Source: CAYZSU01 sp964480565
Lineage (GTDB): Bacteria > UBA10199 > 2-02-FULL-44-16 > JAAZCA01
Direction: 5' to 3'
DNA length: 53,704 nt
Assembly: GCA_964480565.1 (NCBI GenBank)
Contig: CAYZSU010000004.1
Coordinates: 1-53,704, forward strand
The position numbers and the translations under genes were made by a program. Below the pieces are notes generated by a model. That model was not told the DNA's origin, ran no database searches, and saw only the letters and a program-made list of their open reading frames with translations. Numbering within the stretch: position 1 is the stretch's first letter; each line of letters begins with the position of its first letter. Shown in pieces: positions 36,237 to 47,700 of the stretch.

Positions 36237-37373
36237 ATGGAAATAAAAATACATCGAAATGAATTATATAAAGCAGTCAATCTAGCAAATGGTGTTGCAG
36301 AATCAAAAACAACCATGCCAATATTAAGCAATGTAATTATAGACGCAACAGACAAGACCATAAGACTAACCGCTTCTAATTCAGAAGTATGGATTGTATG
36401 TAGCTATCAAGCGGATGTGATTAGCAATGGACGCATTGCAATCAATGCACGTAATTTACATGATATTGTTAAGGAGTTTTCAAGTGATGTGATACATATG
36501 GAAACTATCAGTGATAGCCAATTGGATATCAAGTGTGGTAACAGTCAGTTTAAAATTAATGTACTGCCCACTGATGAATATCCAGATATTCCAGATAGTA
36601 AAATTTCAGATACAAGCATTTCTGTAAGCAGTGCAGTGATCAATGAAATGATTGCCAAAACATCGTTTTCCATGTCCACGGATGATGCACGAATTACATT
36701 GAATGGCGTGTTCATTGAGAATGCAATTACTGAAACAGGCAATCCTTGTATTCGATTCGTGGCAACCGATAGTCATCGATTATCCATTGTTGAACGAAAT
36801 GTCGCATCAAAATGGGATATGAAAACAGGAATGATCGTTCCGCGTAAAGGTGTGAGTGAATTAAAACGGCTTGCAGATATAAGCGATTCAGATATTACCA
36901 TTCAGTTTTCGGAAAAATTTTTGCTTCTTAATAAGGACAATATTGAAATGGCAGTGCAGTTGATTGAAGGCAATTATCCACCCTATGAACGTGTTATTCC
37001 AAAAAACTGTAATACCTCGATTCCAATTGATCGCAAGAAATTAGTCCAATCGTTAAAGCGCATGATGATTCTAACAACGGATCGCACATTAAGTGTTAAA
37101 TTTTCATTTTCGCCGAATAATTTAGATATGTTCACCAATAATCCCAAGATGGGAGAAGCTGAGGAAAATATTGGTATTACATACAAAAGCGAATCCTTTG
37201 ATGTTGGATTTAATGGAAAATACCTATTGGATGCATTGGCTGCGATATCCGACGATGAAGTCATACTTGAACTCGGGAATGAAACCACGCCATGCATTGT
37301 ACGCAGCCAATCCGATCCGCTATTTACGCATGTGATTATGCCAATGCGATTACTCAAATCACAAAGCGTCTAA
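36237..37373 (+). CDS. dnaN: DNA polymerase III beta sliding clamp
   Basis: 378 residues, three clamp-fold domains. The start MEIKIHRNELYKAVNLANGVAESK, then TMPILSNVIIDA, the middle FVATDSHRLSIVE (about 165-180) and the C-terminal PMRL (373 region, MPMRLLKSQSV) are family landmarks. The ribosome site AGGAG lies 5-6 bases before the ATG, within the origin's AT-rich tail. It makes the DNA-encircling dimer that tethers the replicase and many repair enzymes through a clamp-binding peptide. Confidence 0.97.
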   Translation: MEIKIHRNELYKAVNLANGVAESKTTMPILSNVIIDATDKTIRLTASNSEVWIVCSYQADVISNGRIAINARNLHDIVKEFSSDVIHMETISDSQLDIKCGNSQFKINVLPTDEYPDIPDSKISDTSISVSSAVINEMIAKTSFSMSTDDARITLNGVFIENAITETGNPCIRFVATDSHRLSIVERNVASKWDMKTGMIVPRKGVSELKRLADISDSDITIQFSEKFLLLNKDNIEMAVQLIEGNYPPYERVIPKNCNTSIPIDRKKLVQSLKRMMILTTDRTLSVKFSFSPNNLDMFTNNPKMGEAEENIGITYKSESFDVGFNGKYLLDALAAISDDEVILELGNETTPCIVRSQSDPLFTHVIMPMRLLKSQSV

Positions 37374-37382
37374 TCGCAATCA

Positions 37383-38495
37383 ATGCATATTCAGTCGCTA
37401 TCCTTATTGCATTATCGAAATATCATTGGCCATACATTGTCCTTTGAATCAAAGTTCAATGTATTGATTGGCCGCAATGCGCAAGGAAAAACAAATATTG
37501 CAGAATCAATTTATATGCTATCGCATGGGCGATCATTTCGAAGTAAGGAATTTCGTGATCTAATTGCATGGACAAATGATCATGCGCAAATAGATGCACA
37601 TATTAGTCATGAATTGGGCGATGATCATCTTCGTATGACGCTGAATCAGGAAAAAAAGATTTTTTTTCGAAATCAAAAAAAAGCACGTGCAACCCCTTCC
37701 AAATGCTGCGTCATACTTTTTTCTCCAGAAGAAATTTTTTTAATCCGTAATTCACCATCTGCACGGCGAAAATATATTGATCGGCTAATTGGCATTGTAT
37801 CCACAACATATAAATCTGTATTGCACAAATATGAGACGGTCGTTACACAACGAAATAAATTGCTTCAATCGGCAGACTTATCCATACAGCACATTCATCA
37901 GCAACTCATTCCATGGAATGAGCAATTGGCTGTATTGGGTGCAAAGGTGATTTCAGCACGGCATTATTGGTTAAATCAGCTAAATGAATTGATTCCCAAG
38001 TGCTATTATGCAATTGCACCGAACGATGAATTGTCGACATTTCAATATAAGCCAAATTGTGGCGCCATGCATTTGGAAAAAAATGAATCTATGCTTGCAA
38101 ATATACTCCATGAACAGCTTCATATGCGGCAAAAAGACGAATATATGCGCCGTATTACGCTAATTGGACCACAGCGCGATGATATTGATGCATGCATTGG
38201 AACAAAAAGTATTAAACAATTTGGCTCTCAAGGTCAGCATCGAACATTTATTTTAGCACTGAAGATGGCAGAAATTTCATTTCTACAACATCATTTAAAT
38301 CATCTTCCTATTCTCATTTTAGATGATGTGGCAAGTGAGTTGGATCAAACGCGCAATGCATTTTTATTCCAGTATATCAGTGACTTAAACGGACAAGTAT
38401 TTATTACGACAACAAATGAAACTGATATTCACTACTTGCCAACAGCTCATTCTCAGCTATTTGATATTTGCGATGGTCAAATCAAATCCCGCTAA
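37383..38495 (+). CDS. recF: DNA recombination/repair protein RecF
   Basis: A 370-residue ABC/SMC-like ATPase that helps load RecA on gapped DNA. Walker A is GRNAQGKTNIAESIYML (about 29-45); the ABC signature region is KQFGSQGQHRTFILALKMAE, and Walker B plus the D-loop is LPILILDDVASELD. Length is as usual. It starts 9 bp after dnaN. It confirms the canonical dnaA-dnaN-recF-gyrB order. Confidence 0.95.
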   Translation: MHIQSLSLLHYRNIIGHTLSFESKFNVLIGRNAQGKTNIAESIYMLSHGRSFRSKEFRDLIAWTNDHAQIDAHISHELGDDHLRMTLNQEKKIFFRNQKKARATPSKCCVILFSPEEIFLIRNSPSARRKYIDRLIGIVSTTYKSVLHKYETVVTQRNKLLQSADLSIQHIHQQLIPWNEQLAVLGAKVISARHYWLNQLNELIPKCYYAIAPNDELSTFQYKPNCGAMHLEKNESMLANILHEQLHMRQKDEYMRRITLIGPQRDDIDACIGTKSIKQFGSQGQHRTFILALKMAEISFLQHHLNHLPILILDDVASELDQTRNAFLFQYISDLNGQVFITTTNETDIHYLPTAHSQLFDICDGQIKSR

Positions 38496-38624
38496 CAATT
38501 GATATAAACTGATTTAAAGCGCTATTACTGATTTATTTCTCCTTTACTCTATAGGCGGCGTATGATAATAAAGCCGATCTTAATTTAAGTATTATACTAC
38601 TATTTGCTATTCAAAGGAATTATT

Positions 38625-41062
38625 ATGACCAATAAAAATACAGTATTAAAGGAAGGGCATTCCTATGATGCCTCAAAAATAAAAGTGCTGGAGGGGTTGG
38701 ATGCTGTTCGCATGCGGCCTGCCATGTATATTGGCTCAACCAATATCAATGGTGTGCATCAATTGGTGTATGAAGTGGTGGATAATTCTGTGGATGAAGC
38801 GTTGGCTGGGTTTTGTACGCAGGTGGATGTGACCATTCACATGGATGGTTCAATTACAGTTGAGGATAATGGACGCGGTATTCCTGTGGACATTCATGAA
38901 ACAGAAGGAATTTCTGCTGCAGAGGTGGTATTAACAAAGCTTCATGCGGGTGGTAAATTTGAAAATTCTGCATATAAAGTATCGGGTGGACTTCATGGTG
39001 TGGGTGTTTCCTGCGTTAATGCACTGTCCGAACATTTGAAATTAGAAATTCGAAAAGATGGCAATGTATATACGCAGCATTACATGCGCGGCAATCCCAA
39101 AGGACCATTAAAAGTTACAGGGACAAGCAAGAAAACAGGAACTAAGGTCACGTGGTTAGCAGATAGCCAAATTTTTGAAACTATTCAACCGTCATTTGAT
39201 GTATTATCCAAGCGCTTGCGCGAGTTGTCCTTTTTAAATAATTAAAAATTACAATTACAGATGAACGGGATGAGAAAGAAAAAAATCACGAGTTTAAGTA
39301 TGATGGTGGGATAAAAAGTTTTGTAGAATATTTAAATAAAAATAAGGATCCATTGCACAAGGAAGTGGTGTATTTTGAAACGGAAAAAGATGATGCGATT
39401 GTCGAAGTGGCAATGCAGTGGAATCAAGGGTATAAGGAAAACTTATTTTCGTTTGCAAATAATATTAATACGCGCGATGGCGGAACACATCTGTCCGGTC
39501 TTAAATCCGCATTAACACGAACAGTCAATGCCTATGCAACGAAAAATGAAAAACTAAAGAAATTGAAAAAAGCTCCGGAAGGCGATGATGTTCGTGAAGG
39601 CTTGACTGCAGTGATTTCAGTTAAAATTGCAAATCCTCAATTTGAAGGGCAAACCAAGGGTAAGTTGGGAAACTCTGAAGTAGAAGGGATTGTCAAGCAA
39701 GCGGTGAACGATAAGCTCAGCGAGTTTTTTGAATGCAATGGCCGTATTGCCAATAAAATTATTTCAAAATCAGTCGAAGCAGCGCGTGCCAAAGAAGCTG
39801 CCAGGCAAGCTAGGAATTTAGTACGACGTAAAAATGCTCTGGAAACAGGGACCTTACCTGGAAAATTGGCGGATTGTCAGGAGCGCGATGCAGCAATGTC
39901 TGAATTGTATATCGTTGAGGGAGATAGTGCTGGTGGGTCAGCCAAGCAAGGCCGCAATAGGCGCTTTCAAGCGATTTTGCCATTAAAAGGTAAAATTTTA
40001 AATGTAGAAAAAGCACGTTTTGATAAAATGTTAACATCTGATGAAATTCGAACAGTGATTACTGCTCTTGGCACTGGCATTGGTGATATGGATTTTAATG
40101 TGGATAAAATTCGCTATCACCGTATTATTTTATTGGCAGATGCTGATGTGGATGGTGCACATATTCGGACATTATTATTGACGTTTTTTTATCGGCAAAT
40201 GCCACAAATTATTGAAAAAGGATATTTGTATATTGGGCAACCACCGCTATATCGAGCGAAAAAAGGAAAGAAAATTAGATATTTAAAGGATGATCGCGCA
40301 TTGCAGAACTATTTACTGGAAATAGGTACGGATGGTTTAAAACTTGAATCCAATGTTCGAGATAAAACATTATCTGGCAAATCATTGCAAAAAATCGTCC
40401 AACAATTGGTTCATTATGATAATACACTTAATTTACTTAAATTTCGATTTGATCCACGAATTATTGATGCAGTGATTCACAGCCGTATGTCAGCTAAAAC
40501 TTTGGGCAGTACAGCAAAGCAGATTGATTCTATGTTGGATAGCATGGGAGCCTATCTCAATGATTACTATTCAGGTATGGCTGATTTTCAAGTCAATATA
40601 GAGGACGATACTGAGCATAATTCGCAATGTATAATATATAAGAGCGTGTTCAACGGATTTAAGCGCACAACACGTATTAATACTGATTTTTTTGAAACAC
40701 CCGAATATCTTGAATTGCAAAAAATACACGATCAATTCTCACAAATTGGCGACGGTCCATATCAGGTAATGACGGATACAGAAACTCAGACAATCAATCA
40801 CTTATTTGATGTGCGTGAGTTCATATTTAAGCGGGCCAAAAAAGGGCAAGATATTCAACGCTATAAAGGGTTGGGTGAAATGAACCCGGATCAATTATGG
40901 GATACCACATTAAATCCAGAGTCGCGGACATTATTGCAAGTTCATGTGGATGATGCTGTGGAAGCGGATAATATATTTACTATTCTTATGGGGGATCAGG
41001 TAGAACCCCGCCGCGCCTTTATTGAAAAAAATGCCCTATCCGTGAAGAATTTGGATATTTAA
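38625..41062 (+). CDS. gyrB: DNA gyrase subunit B, with apparent frameshift
   Basis: The gene starts at 38625 (AAAGGA before ATG) and encodes the GHKL ATPase: VYEVVDNSVDEALAG, DNGRGIPV, GGLHGVGVSCVNALS. It runs in frame to a TAA at 39243-39245, after RELSFLNN. The continuation LKITITDERDEKEKNHEF lies in another frame from 39242 to 41062, and carries the transducer domain, the TOPRIM motifs (YIVEGDSAGGSAKQGRNRRFQAILPLKGKI split around 39905-40000, and DADVDGAHIR) and the C-terminal YKGLGEMNPDQLW. All domains are otherwise intact, about 812 residues in total. The junction lacks about one base (or four, if the usual two residues after LN are counted). It is either an assembly error, a recent mutation or recoding; the two halves are 38625-39245 and 39242-41062. 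Confidence 0.93.
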
Positions 41063-41308
41063 ATTTTATGGAACTACTCTTAAAATGGTATTGTAATCTT
41101 TTGTATTTGTATTGACTGCATATATTGGAAGCCTGACAAATCAAGTATGTACGGCAATCGTAGGGGGGTTTAAGATTAGTCACAAGTTTAAACGTATCAG
41201 TTTTATAGGTGTTTAACAAAACTGTGTTATTGCGAAATGGCCTTTAGACCAGCGAAGTGGGTCCAGACATTAGTCCCTTAATAAACAATGATAATACCTA
41301 CCAATCAT

Positions 41309-41548
41309 GGGACTGTTGAGAAATAGGTATTTTAGGGGCTGTTCAAAAATGCCCAGATTCTAGGCGGACAGCGACTATTATATTTTCACTGTCGGTAATG
41401 CATAAGCGCTTGATCAACTTGGCTGACGTTGCACCCAAGTTGTCATATCGCTAAACAGCAAATTCAATGAAGGCGCATACATACGAGTATGTAACTGAAT
41501 TGAATTTGGCTTTCCAACGACGAAGATGGGCGTTTTGAGGGCAGCCCC
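41309..41548 (+). mobile_element. Full-length MITE (240 bp) with 5-bp target duplication
   Basis: The left end GGGACTGTTGAGAAATAG and the right end GTTTTGAGGGCAGCCCC are imperfect inverted repeats, and the element is bounded by direct ATCAT (41304-41308 and 41549-41553). It has no transposase gene. Internally, GCGCTTGATCAACTTGG / CCAAGTTGTCATATCGC and AAATTCAATG / AATTGAATTT form nested hairpins. It is the longest, best-preserved copy. The remaining parts of the 837-bp gyrB-pepT gap hold only the repeat at 41702-41816. Confidence 0.88.
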
Positions 41549-41701
41549 ATCATCTGGAATACTAAATTTTTCTTTCAAACTATTATACACGTATTTGTAC
41601 AACTCTGCACTGCTCACGCCTAATATAATTACTCATAATAAATCTTCGTCATCACCAATGGCGCATATGCATGATTTGCTAATCATTATACTTCTTTTAG
41701 A

Positions 41702-41816
41702 GGTTTGGTCAGTCTGCTTTGCTTCAGGCCTGTTCGTCATCGCGAGAGACCCGATGGGCATCGTGGCGATTCAGACTGGATCGCTTCATCACTTCGTTTT
41801 TCGCAGGTGATGCAGT
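41702..41816 (-). repeat. Dispersed ~110-bp repeat, copy 2 (inverted)
   Basis: Reverse complement of this segment matches 1996-2105 along its length: TGCGAAAAACGAAGTGATGA, AATCGCCACGATGCCC, CTCTCGCGATGACGAAC and AAAGCAGACTGACCAAACC. It is non-coding, and open frames across it are probably accidental. Confidence 0.75.
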
Positions 41817-41899
41817 ATCAAATGTGAAATTTGCAGGATGAAAGTTTTCTACCCTGCAAATATCTTATTTATAGGACTTAGCGTAAATTGCTATACCGG

Positions 41900-43144
41900 T
41901 CATTTTGCAGAATCCCGCCAAATATCACATAATGTAATGGTGCTTTTAAGCGATACAAGCATGGCATCAATACTTACCCATTCGATCAAGCTATGGATAT
42001 TGTAATATCCAGCGGATAAATTGGTGGATAATAGTCCATGATCGCATAGGTGACAGCAATCATTACCGCCGCGCAATGACATTTCATGAACATCGATATT
42101 ATTTTGAACAAAGGCTTTCTTGGCAAAATCCACAATGCGTTTATCCTGCGCTAATTTATTTCCATAATTTAAATAGGTTTCTGAAATGTCGATATTAATA
42201 TGTGAACCAGGAAAAGCCTCACATACGGTATTTGAAATATCATCCAACATATTTTTTTGACGGTCAATATCATGCAAATCAAATGCGCGAAGAAATACAT
42301 GCGCTGAGGCCGAGCCAACACTGCCATCAATTTTTTGAATCCACCAAGCAGGATCACGGTCTTGCGCATATTGCGGCCACATGGCATCATCCATTTTCGA
42401 TATAAATTGCGATAAAACCTGGGATGCGTTAATATACGTGCCTTTGCCGTATCCTGGATATACACTATTTCCGGTTACAGTGATTGTACCGGAAAAGCCA
42501 TTGAAGCTCTCTACATCCAACTCACCCATGCCTGTGCCATCGATAGTATAGGCAATATCTGCATTAAATTTTTTGATGTCAAACCGGTTCGTACCAATGC
42601 CAATCTCTTCATCGGGGATAATGCCGATGCGAATGCTGCCGTGCAAATGATCGGGATTATCCCGGTAATATGTGGCAAGGGCAATAATAATGGAGAGCCC
42701 CGCTTTATCATCACCACCAAGAAGTGTGGTACCATCGCTTGTGACAAGGGTATGTCCAATGGAGTGGGCAAGTTCAGGAGCAGTTGTTTTATTTAATGTG
42801 AGATTCGGGTTATTGGGATATGAAATATCCGATCCATCGTAGTTTTCAATTACTTGCGGCATTACATTTTTGCCGCTTTCCTCAGTGGCTGTATCCAAAT
42901 GCGCCAAAAAACCAAGAACAGGTGGCTCTATCGCATCCGCAGGTAAGTTGCTGGGAATTGTGGCATAGATAAATCCTGTATCAGTGAGTTCAATATCCGT
43001 AATACCCGCTTGCCTTAAATCATCAACAATTATGCGCGCCAAATCCATTTGCCCAGGTGTGCTGGGTTCAGACATACTGTCCATATTGGATTGTGTGTTC
43101 ACTTTTACATAGTTTAGTAGTTTTTTAAGCAATAGATCTTTCAT
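41900..43144 (-). CDS. pepT: Peptidase T (tripeptide aminopeptidase)
   Basis: A 414-residue cytoplasmic di-zinc M20 peptidase that removes the N-terminal residue of tripeptides. Motifs: LGFLAHLDTATEE (His and Asp of the first zinc site, about residue 78), LLGGDDKAGLS (bridging Asp), IPDEEIGIG (catalytic and metal Glu), YTIDGTGMGELDVESFN, and RGGNDCCHL with the last zinc ligand region. The start is taken at 43144, because GGAG lies 6 bases before this ATG; longer in-frame starts up to 43255 lack one and overlap the divergent gene's promoter region. Size is normal (E. coli 408). Confidence 0.95.
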   Translation of the reverse strand: MKDLLLKKLLNYVKVNTQSNMDSMSEPSTPGQMDLARIIVDDLRQAGITDIELTDTGFIYATIPSNLPADAIEPPVLGFLAHLDTATEESGKNVMPQVIENYDGSDISYPNNPNLTLNKTTAPELAHSIGHTLVTSDGTTLLGGDDKAGLSIIIALATYYRDNPDHLHGSIRIGIIPDEEIGIGTNRFDIKKFNADIAYTIDGTGMGELDVESFNGFSGTITVTGNSVYPGYGKGTYINASQVLSQFISKMDDAMWPQYAQDRDPAWWIQKIDGSVGSASAHVFLRAFDLHDIDRQKNMLDDISNTVCEAFPGSHINIDISETYLNYGNKLAQDKRIVDFAKKAFVQNNIDVHEMSLRGGNDCCHLCDHGLLSTNLSAGYYNIHSLIEWVSIDAMLVSLKSTITLCDIWRDSAK

Positions 43145-43249
43145 AAGGTTCTCCATTTTTATTTGCGTATGAATAGGGTTACGCTTGTTTTTTATCAATC
43201 TATTGCTTACATGAATGAGAACGATTGGCTTGTCAAGAAAGGTGTCTTT

Positions 43250-44419
43250 ATGCAATTAGGAATTACATCCTTAATCAAATCACAATTATCCAGTCTAAGT
43301 AATCAGCGCGCTGGATTGCTCATTCATGATGCGAGTGTGGATGAGAAAAATAGACCGACTTTGGACTTACTACATGAAAAAATTGGCGATCAAATTACCG
43401 CAATATTTGGGCCAGAGCATGGAATAACAGGTGTTGCCCAGGACATGGAAACTGTAAACCATTCGCAGCATCCGGATTTAGGTATTCCCATATTTAGCTT
43501 ATACGGGGAATCATTGGATACATTACAACCCACCAAGGAAATGATCGACCTCATTGATGTAATGATTGTGGACTTACAGGATATTGGTTCCAGATATTAC
43601 ACCTATGTATGGACTGCGTGCATGTGTTTAACTGTTTTGGCTAAATATAATAAACAGATGATTGTGTGCGATCGGCCCAATCCTATTAATGGCTGTATTC
43701 AAGAAGGCTGCGGTATTGATGCAGGTTTTGAATCATTTGTGGGATATTATTCCATTCCCAATCGCCATGGGCTAACGATTGCTGAAATACTGTCGTACTA
43801 TGCGGCAATGCATAATCTATCCCATGCACTTACCGTGATTCCCATGCATGGATGGACGCGCGATATGGACTATTCGGATACTGGGCTCACTTGGCGAAAT
43901 CCGTCGCCCAATATGCGATCATTGAACGCTGCCTATGTATACCCTGGCATGTGTTTGCTGGAAGCCACCAATATGTCCGAAGGCAGAGGCACGGACCATC
44001 CGTTTATAAAGATCGGCGCACCCTATGTGAATAGCCAGGAGTTCATCGATGCATTGCAGGCATGGACTATTCCTGGTATTGAATTTCAAGCAATTTCGTT
44101 TACGCCTTGTTTTCAAAAATGGGAAGGTCACCAGTGCCACGGCATAGCATTTAATGTGACGGATGCTCGGACATTGCCTAGCTATAAATTGGGCCTCATA
44201 TTAGTTTATGAATTGCATCGATTGTATCAGCATAAGGGGTTTTCATGGCGCGATCAGCCCTATGAGTTTATTCAAGATATTCCAGCCATTGATTTACTTA
44301 CAGGGTCAGAGAGGTTTCGAGATAATATCAATCATATGACTGCCGCTCATTTGGATTCACTTATGCAACCAAGTCACCCATATTTATCAAAGATCGCTTC
44401 CCATCATTTTTATTTGTAA
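43250..44419 (+). CDS. DUF1343 protein, probable exo-beta-N-acetylmuramidase (NamZ-like)
   Basis: 389 residues. The family landmarks are in order: RAGLLIHDASVD, FGPEHGITGVAQDME, IPIFSLYGE, DVMIVDLQDIGSRYYTYVWT, VCDRPNPING, SIPNRHGLTIAEI, and WRNPSPNMRSLNAAYVYPGMCLLEATNMSEGRGTDHPF split over about 43900-44010. NamZ of B. subtilis (DUF1343) removes terminal N-acetylmuramic acid from cell-wall fragments. No signal peptide is seen, so it may act on recycled muropeptides in the cytoplasm. The start at 43250 has AAAGG upstream; the upstream frame extension from 43163 is probably not translated. It is divergent from pepT. Confidence 0.88.
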   Translation: MQLGITSLIKSQLSSLSNQRAGLLIHDASVDEKNRPTLDLLHEKIGDQITAIFGPEHGITGVAQDMETVNHSQHPDLGIPIFSLYGESLDTLQPTKEMIDLIDVMIVDLQDIGSRYYTYVWTACMCLTVLAKYNKQMIVCDRPNPINGCIQEGCGIDAGFESFVGYYSIPNRHGLTIAEILSYYAAMHNLSHALTVIPMHGWTRDMDYSDTGLTWRNPSPNMRSLNAAYVYPGMCLLEATNMSEGRGTDHPFIKIGAPYVNSQEFIDALQAWTIPGIEFQAISFTPCFQKWEGHQCHGIAFNVTDARTLPSYKLGLILVYELHRLYQHKGFSWRDQPYEFIQDIPAIDLLTGSERFRDNINHMTAAHLDSLMQPSHPYLSKIASHHFYL

Positions 44420-44449
44420 TTAATGAAACTGACTTTCTAAATGCCCCTC

Positions 44450-44670
44450 TTCGATATTGGAGAGCCAAATCCAATTCATCAGTATACTCGTAATGTTCAT
44501 ATAACCATGATCTTTATGGAATTTTCTATTTAGCGAGATGACAGCATAATGAGTGCGGATGTAATCATTACATTGATCAAGCGGCTATGCATTTTACTGC
44601 AGTGAAACTATGATAGTTGCGGTTTTTCTTGAAATCCAAAATATGTTTGACCATCATCATAAATTATCCA
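44450..44670 (-). repeat. Inverted, decayed MITE copy
   Basis: The reverse complement of this stretch aligns with the middle and right of the 41309 element: CGCAACTATCATAGTTTCAC, AATGCATAGCCGCTTGATCA, TGTCATCTCGCTAAATAG, ACGAGTATACTGATGAATTG and GGATTTGGCTCTCCAA. It fills most of the 356-bp gap before the large unknown gene. Nothing else is recognised there. Confidence 0.7.
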
Positions 44671-44775
44671 TTTCCAAGGGCAGCTTCTTATATGCACAAA
44701 CAGTCATTTTCTTAGCAACTTTTCTGACAATCAACCGATAAACCAATTAGATTAGACAACAATGAGGTGTAGGCA

Positions 44776-47700
44776 ATGGTTGATATTCAAGAAAAGACAC
44801 GCGTGTACCGTGTTGATGCAGAGGGGGCATATAATACAATAAACGATTCATTGCTTTTCTCTCAGGGTAGTAAATCCGCTAAAGCAGATGCATTTACAGC
44901 TACAGGCATTGCAGAAAAAATGAAAGAATTGGGATTGATTTCCAATATCTCAAAAACAGCTATAAAATTAAACACTATATTTAGAAATGCGGCACCGCAC
45001 ATTTTTTGTAAGCCAGCAGCGCTGGGTACAGAGACATGCAATATGCCCTTGCATAAGGTGGGTACAATTGAGTTTCAAATTTATTTGGATAGTGTTCAGA
45101 ATCACTTCCTAAACAACGATGATATTTGGCATGTACCAACACTAGCTAAAGCAGAGGCATTGCGATATATTGCTACAAAAACTCCTGATTATGCATTATG
45201 GAAAAAACAATCTCAATTATTAAAAAAAATAGACTGGCATCCATTCACGCAGTCCGATGTTCAACAGATATGGATTAATTTAGGTGCAATTCCAAATACA
45301 GACGTGCATCCATTTTGGGATATTTTATGCGCATCAAATGGACTACGACAAATAAATAAACAAATCTTTCAAAAAGTAGCCATTACAGCGCTTACACATC
45401 ATTATAAGCAAATACCTCTAAGCTATATGCATTCATTATTATTGAGTCAATTTATTGAAAAAAAATCTTCTTTGGAAAAATGGCTGTTCACCGATACGAA
45501 TGTGGATGAGTCCAGTAAAGCCTTGGATCATTTTTTTACACAATGCAAAAACCAAGGAAAATATAAGATATATCTGGAATTACTTGCACTGGGCATTGAA
45601 CGAGGACATCCACAGGCCTTGACAGAGTTAAGTCGCATTGTTTTTAATCCATCAAATGATTATTTAATGTTACTTCATAAAAATGGGCATAGTTTAGGGC
45701 GTATCTTTACTCAATTACTATATTCTCATAAAACGGGTGATATTCATCCATCATTTATGGAAAACTATCGGATTATCAAAGAAACGTTTAAGAAAAAACT
45801 TCCCCAATTATATCGGCAAAATAATGTTCATTCAGGCATTATATTATCACAATTAATGGACGGGCATATGGATGCATTTTGTCAATTTGAAAACGCATAT
45901 GCCGAATGCTTAAAAAAAAGTGATCCACCCAAAAAATATAAACCATTAACATTTGTTAATATGCGTATGGCAGCTGTTGAAACAGAGGGTGATCAATTTG
46001 AAAAACAATTGCAGCGCATTGCACGGGTGGATCCAAATGCATTCCAGCATTCGATAGCATGGTCCTTGGATGCGTCATTGCGGCAATTAATGTATTTGGT
46101 CAATTCAACAGATAAAAAAACAGCGGCACTCACTGTATTAGTGGATTTATTTTCATGTAACCGCGAAAAAGCATGCTTAGAATTTATGGCTAAGGAGGAT
46201 ATAGATAAGGGAGAGGTCGGTATACTCTCACCCAAATGTAATGCCAGCAATATTTGTGATTCTCACACGTCTCAAGTTGCAGACTATGTGACTGATTTTT
46301 TTAGCAATGGATTGAATGTGGGAGCATTAACGGATTATTATTCAATGCAAAAGAAAAGGACATATGTTTTTGATAATATTATTGATGCGCATTTGAAGTT
46401 TTTTAAATCCAAAGAAAAAAATGACCCTCTAGCAAATACATTTGAACTCATTGCCAATTTATCAAAATCAGTTGTTGGAAATCACTATATTCATATAATA
46501 AAAAAAATGGCGCTGTCGCATAGTTATCAACCGCTTAATCCTGCAGAAGTACTGCGAGATATTATTGTCGATGATTTGCCTGCCAGTCAGCATGCATGGA
46601 TTTATCTAAAGGAATTAGCGCAAAGTACGCATGACAATGTGGTTAATCGACATCCGATATATATCGACCATATATTTGATATTGCTGTGCAGGCCAATGA
46701 ATTAACAGTTACTGCAATTGAATATTTGCTTAAATACAATAAAATACATGAGGGGGAATTAGTAGATAATTTGATTGCTATGGATGTGGATGCTCTAGCC
46801 TCATTTATTGTACCGTATAGGGCGCAAGGAATACATGTGCATTTACCGGATAGTAGTGATGCCAATGTCCAAACTAAATTGGATTATATTAGCGAGCTTC
46901 ATTATTTAGGGGTGCCTGCAGATCAAATTGCTCTCATGCGGCAGAATGTTCATGATGTGCAACTGAATCGATCAACAGTATCCGCCCAATCAAAAAACGC
47001 ACTGATTCAACTGCTTGCACTTGCCAAGCTAGGAAATACCCATGCCATGGATGTTATTGTATCGCGTTTTGAAAAAGGCGATATAGAAATGATTGGCCCA
47101 ATTAAAGAACTCTTGATAAATACGGATACTAAATTTGATAAGGGTAAAATTGTTCATGCCTTGGAAGTGCATACATTATCCGAGTTTACGCATTCAATGC
47201 TTAACCGAAAATCATTTGGCCTATTAAAATACGCTGCCAAGAAAAATATCCCTGGAGCATGGGATGCTTTGGGTAGTAATGTATCAGTACATTATGATAG
47301 TGAAAATGCGTGGACCACGCGCAGTCACCAATCTGCCAAATTACTATTGAATCTGGGGAAACCCATGGATAGTGAGGAGCACATACAATCCATAGTAGGT
47401 TTAGATAATTATTTAACCCATCAAATTGATTTGCCAGATTATGTGGACGATGAATTGGATCCTGCATTTCGAAAGTTGCTTGAATATGAGCACTCTTTAG
47501 AGCTAGAGGGGCTTACTCAGCGCATTGCAGCATTTGATTTGGAAATCGATCGTATGGAAAAACGAGCAGCTAAAGACGCTGCAATTGAACAGGGGAATGA
47601 TAATAGTGAGCCACAACATACGATTATTGGCCAGGATCCAACAGATAGTAGTACTGCATTTTCAGGCAATGATCACTTGCCTAACACCTACAACGAACAG

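Noticed and set aside
41414..41617. Minus-strand ORF sharing the peptide MYAPSLNLL with another ORF at 48186-48407
   Set aside because: The shared peptide comes from the MITE interior read in the same frame, not from a gene family; neither has a ribosome site or conserved length.
41526..41810. Plus-strand ORF of 94 codons after gyrB
   Set aside because: It spans the end of a MITE and the second dispersed repeat; the composition is not protein-like.
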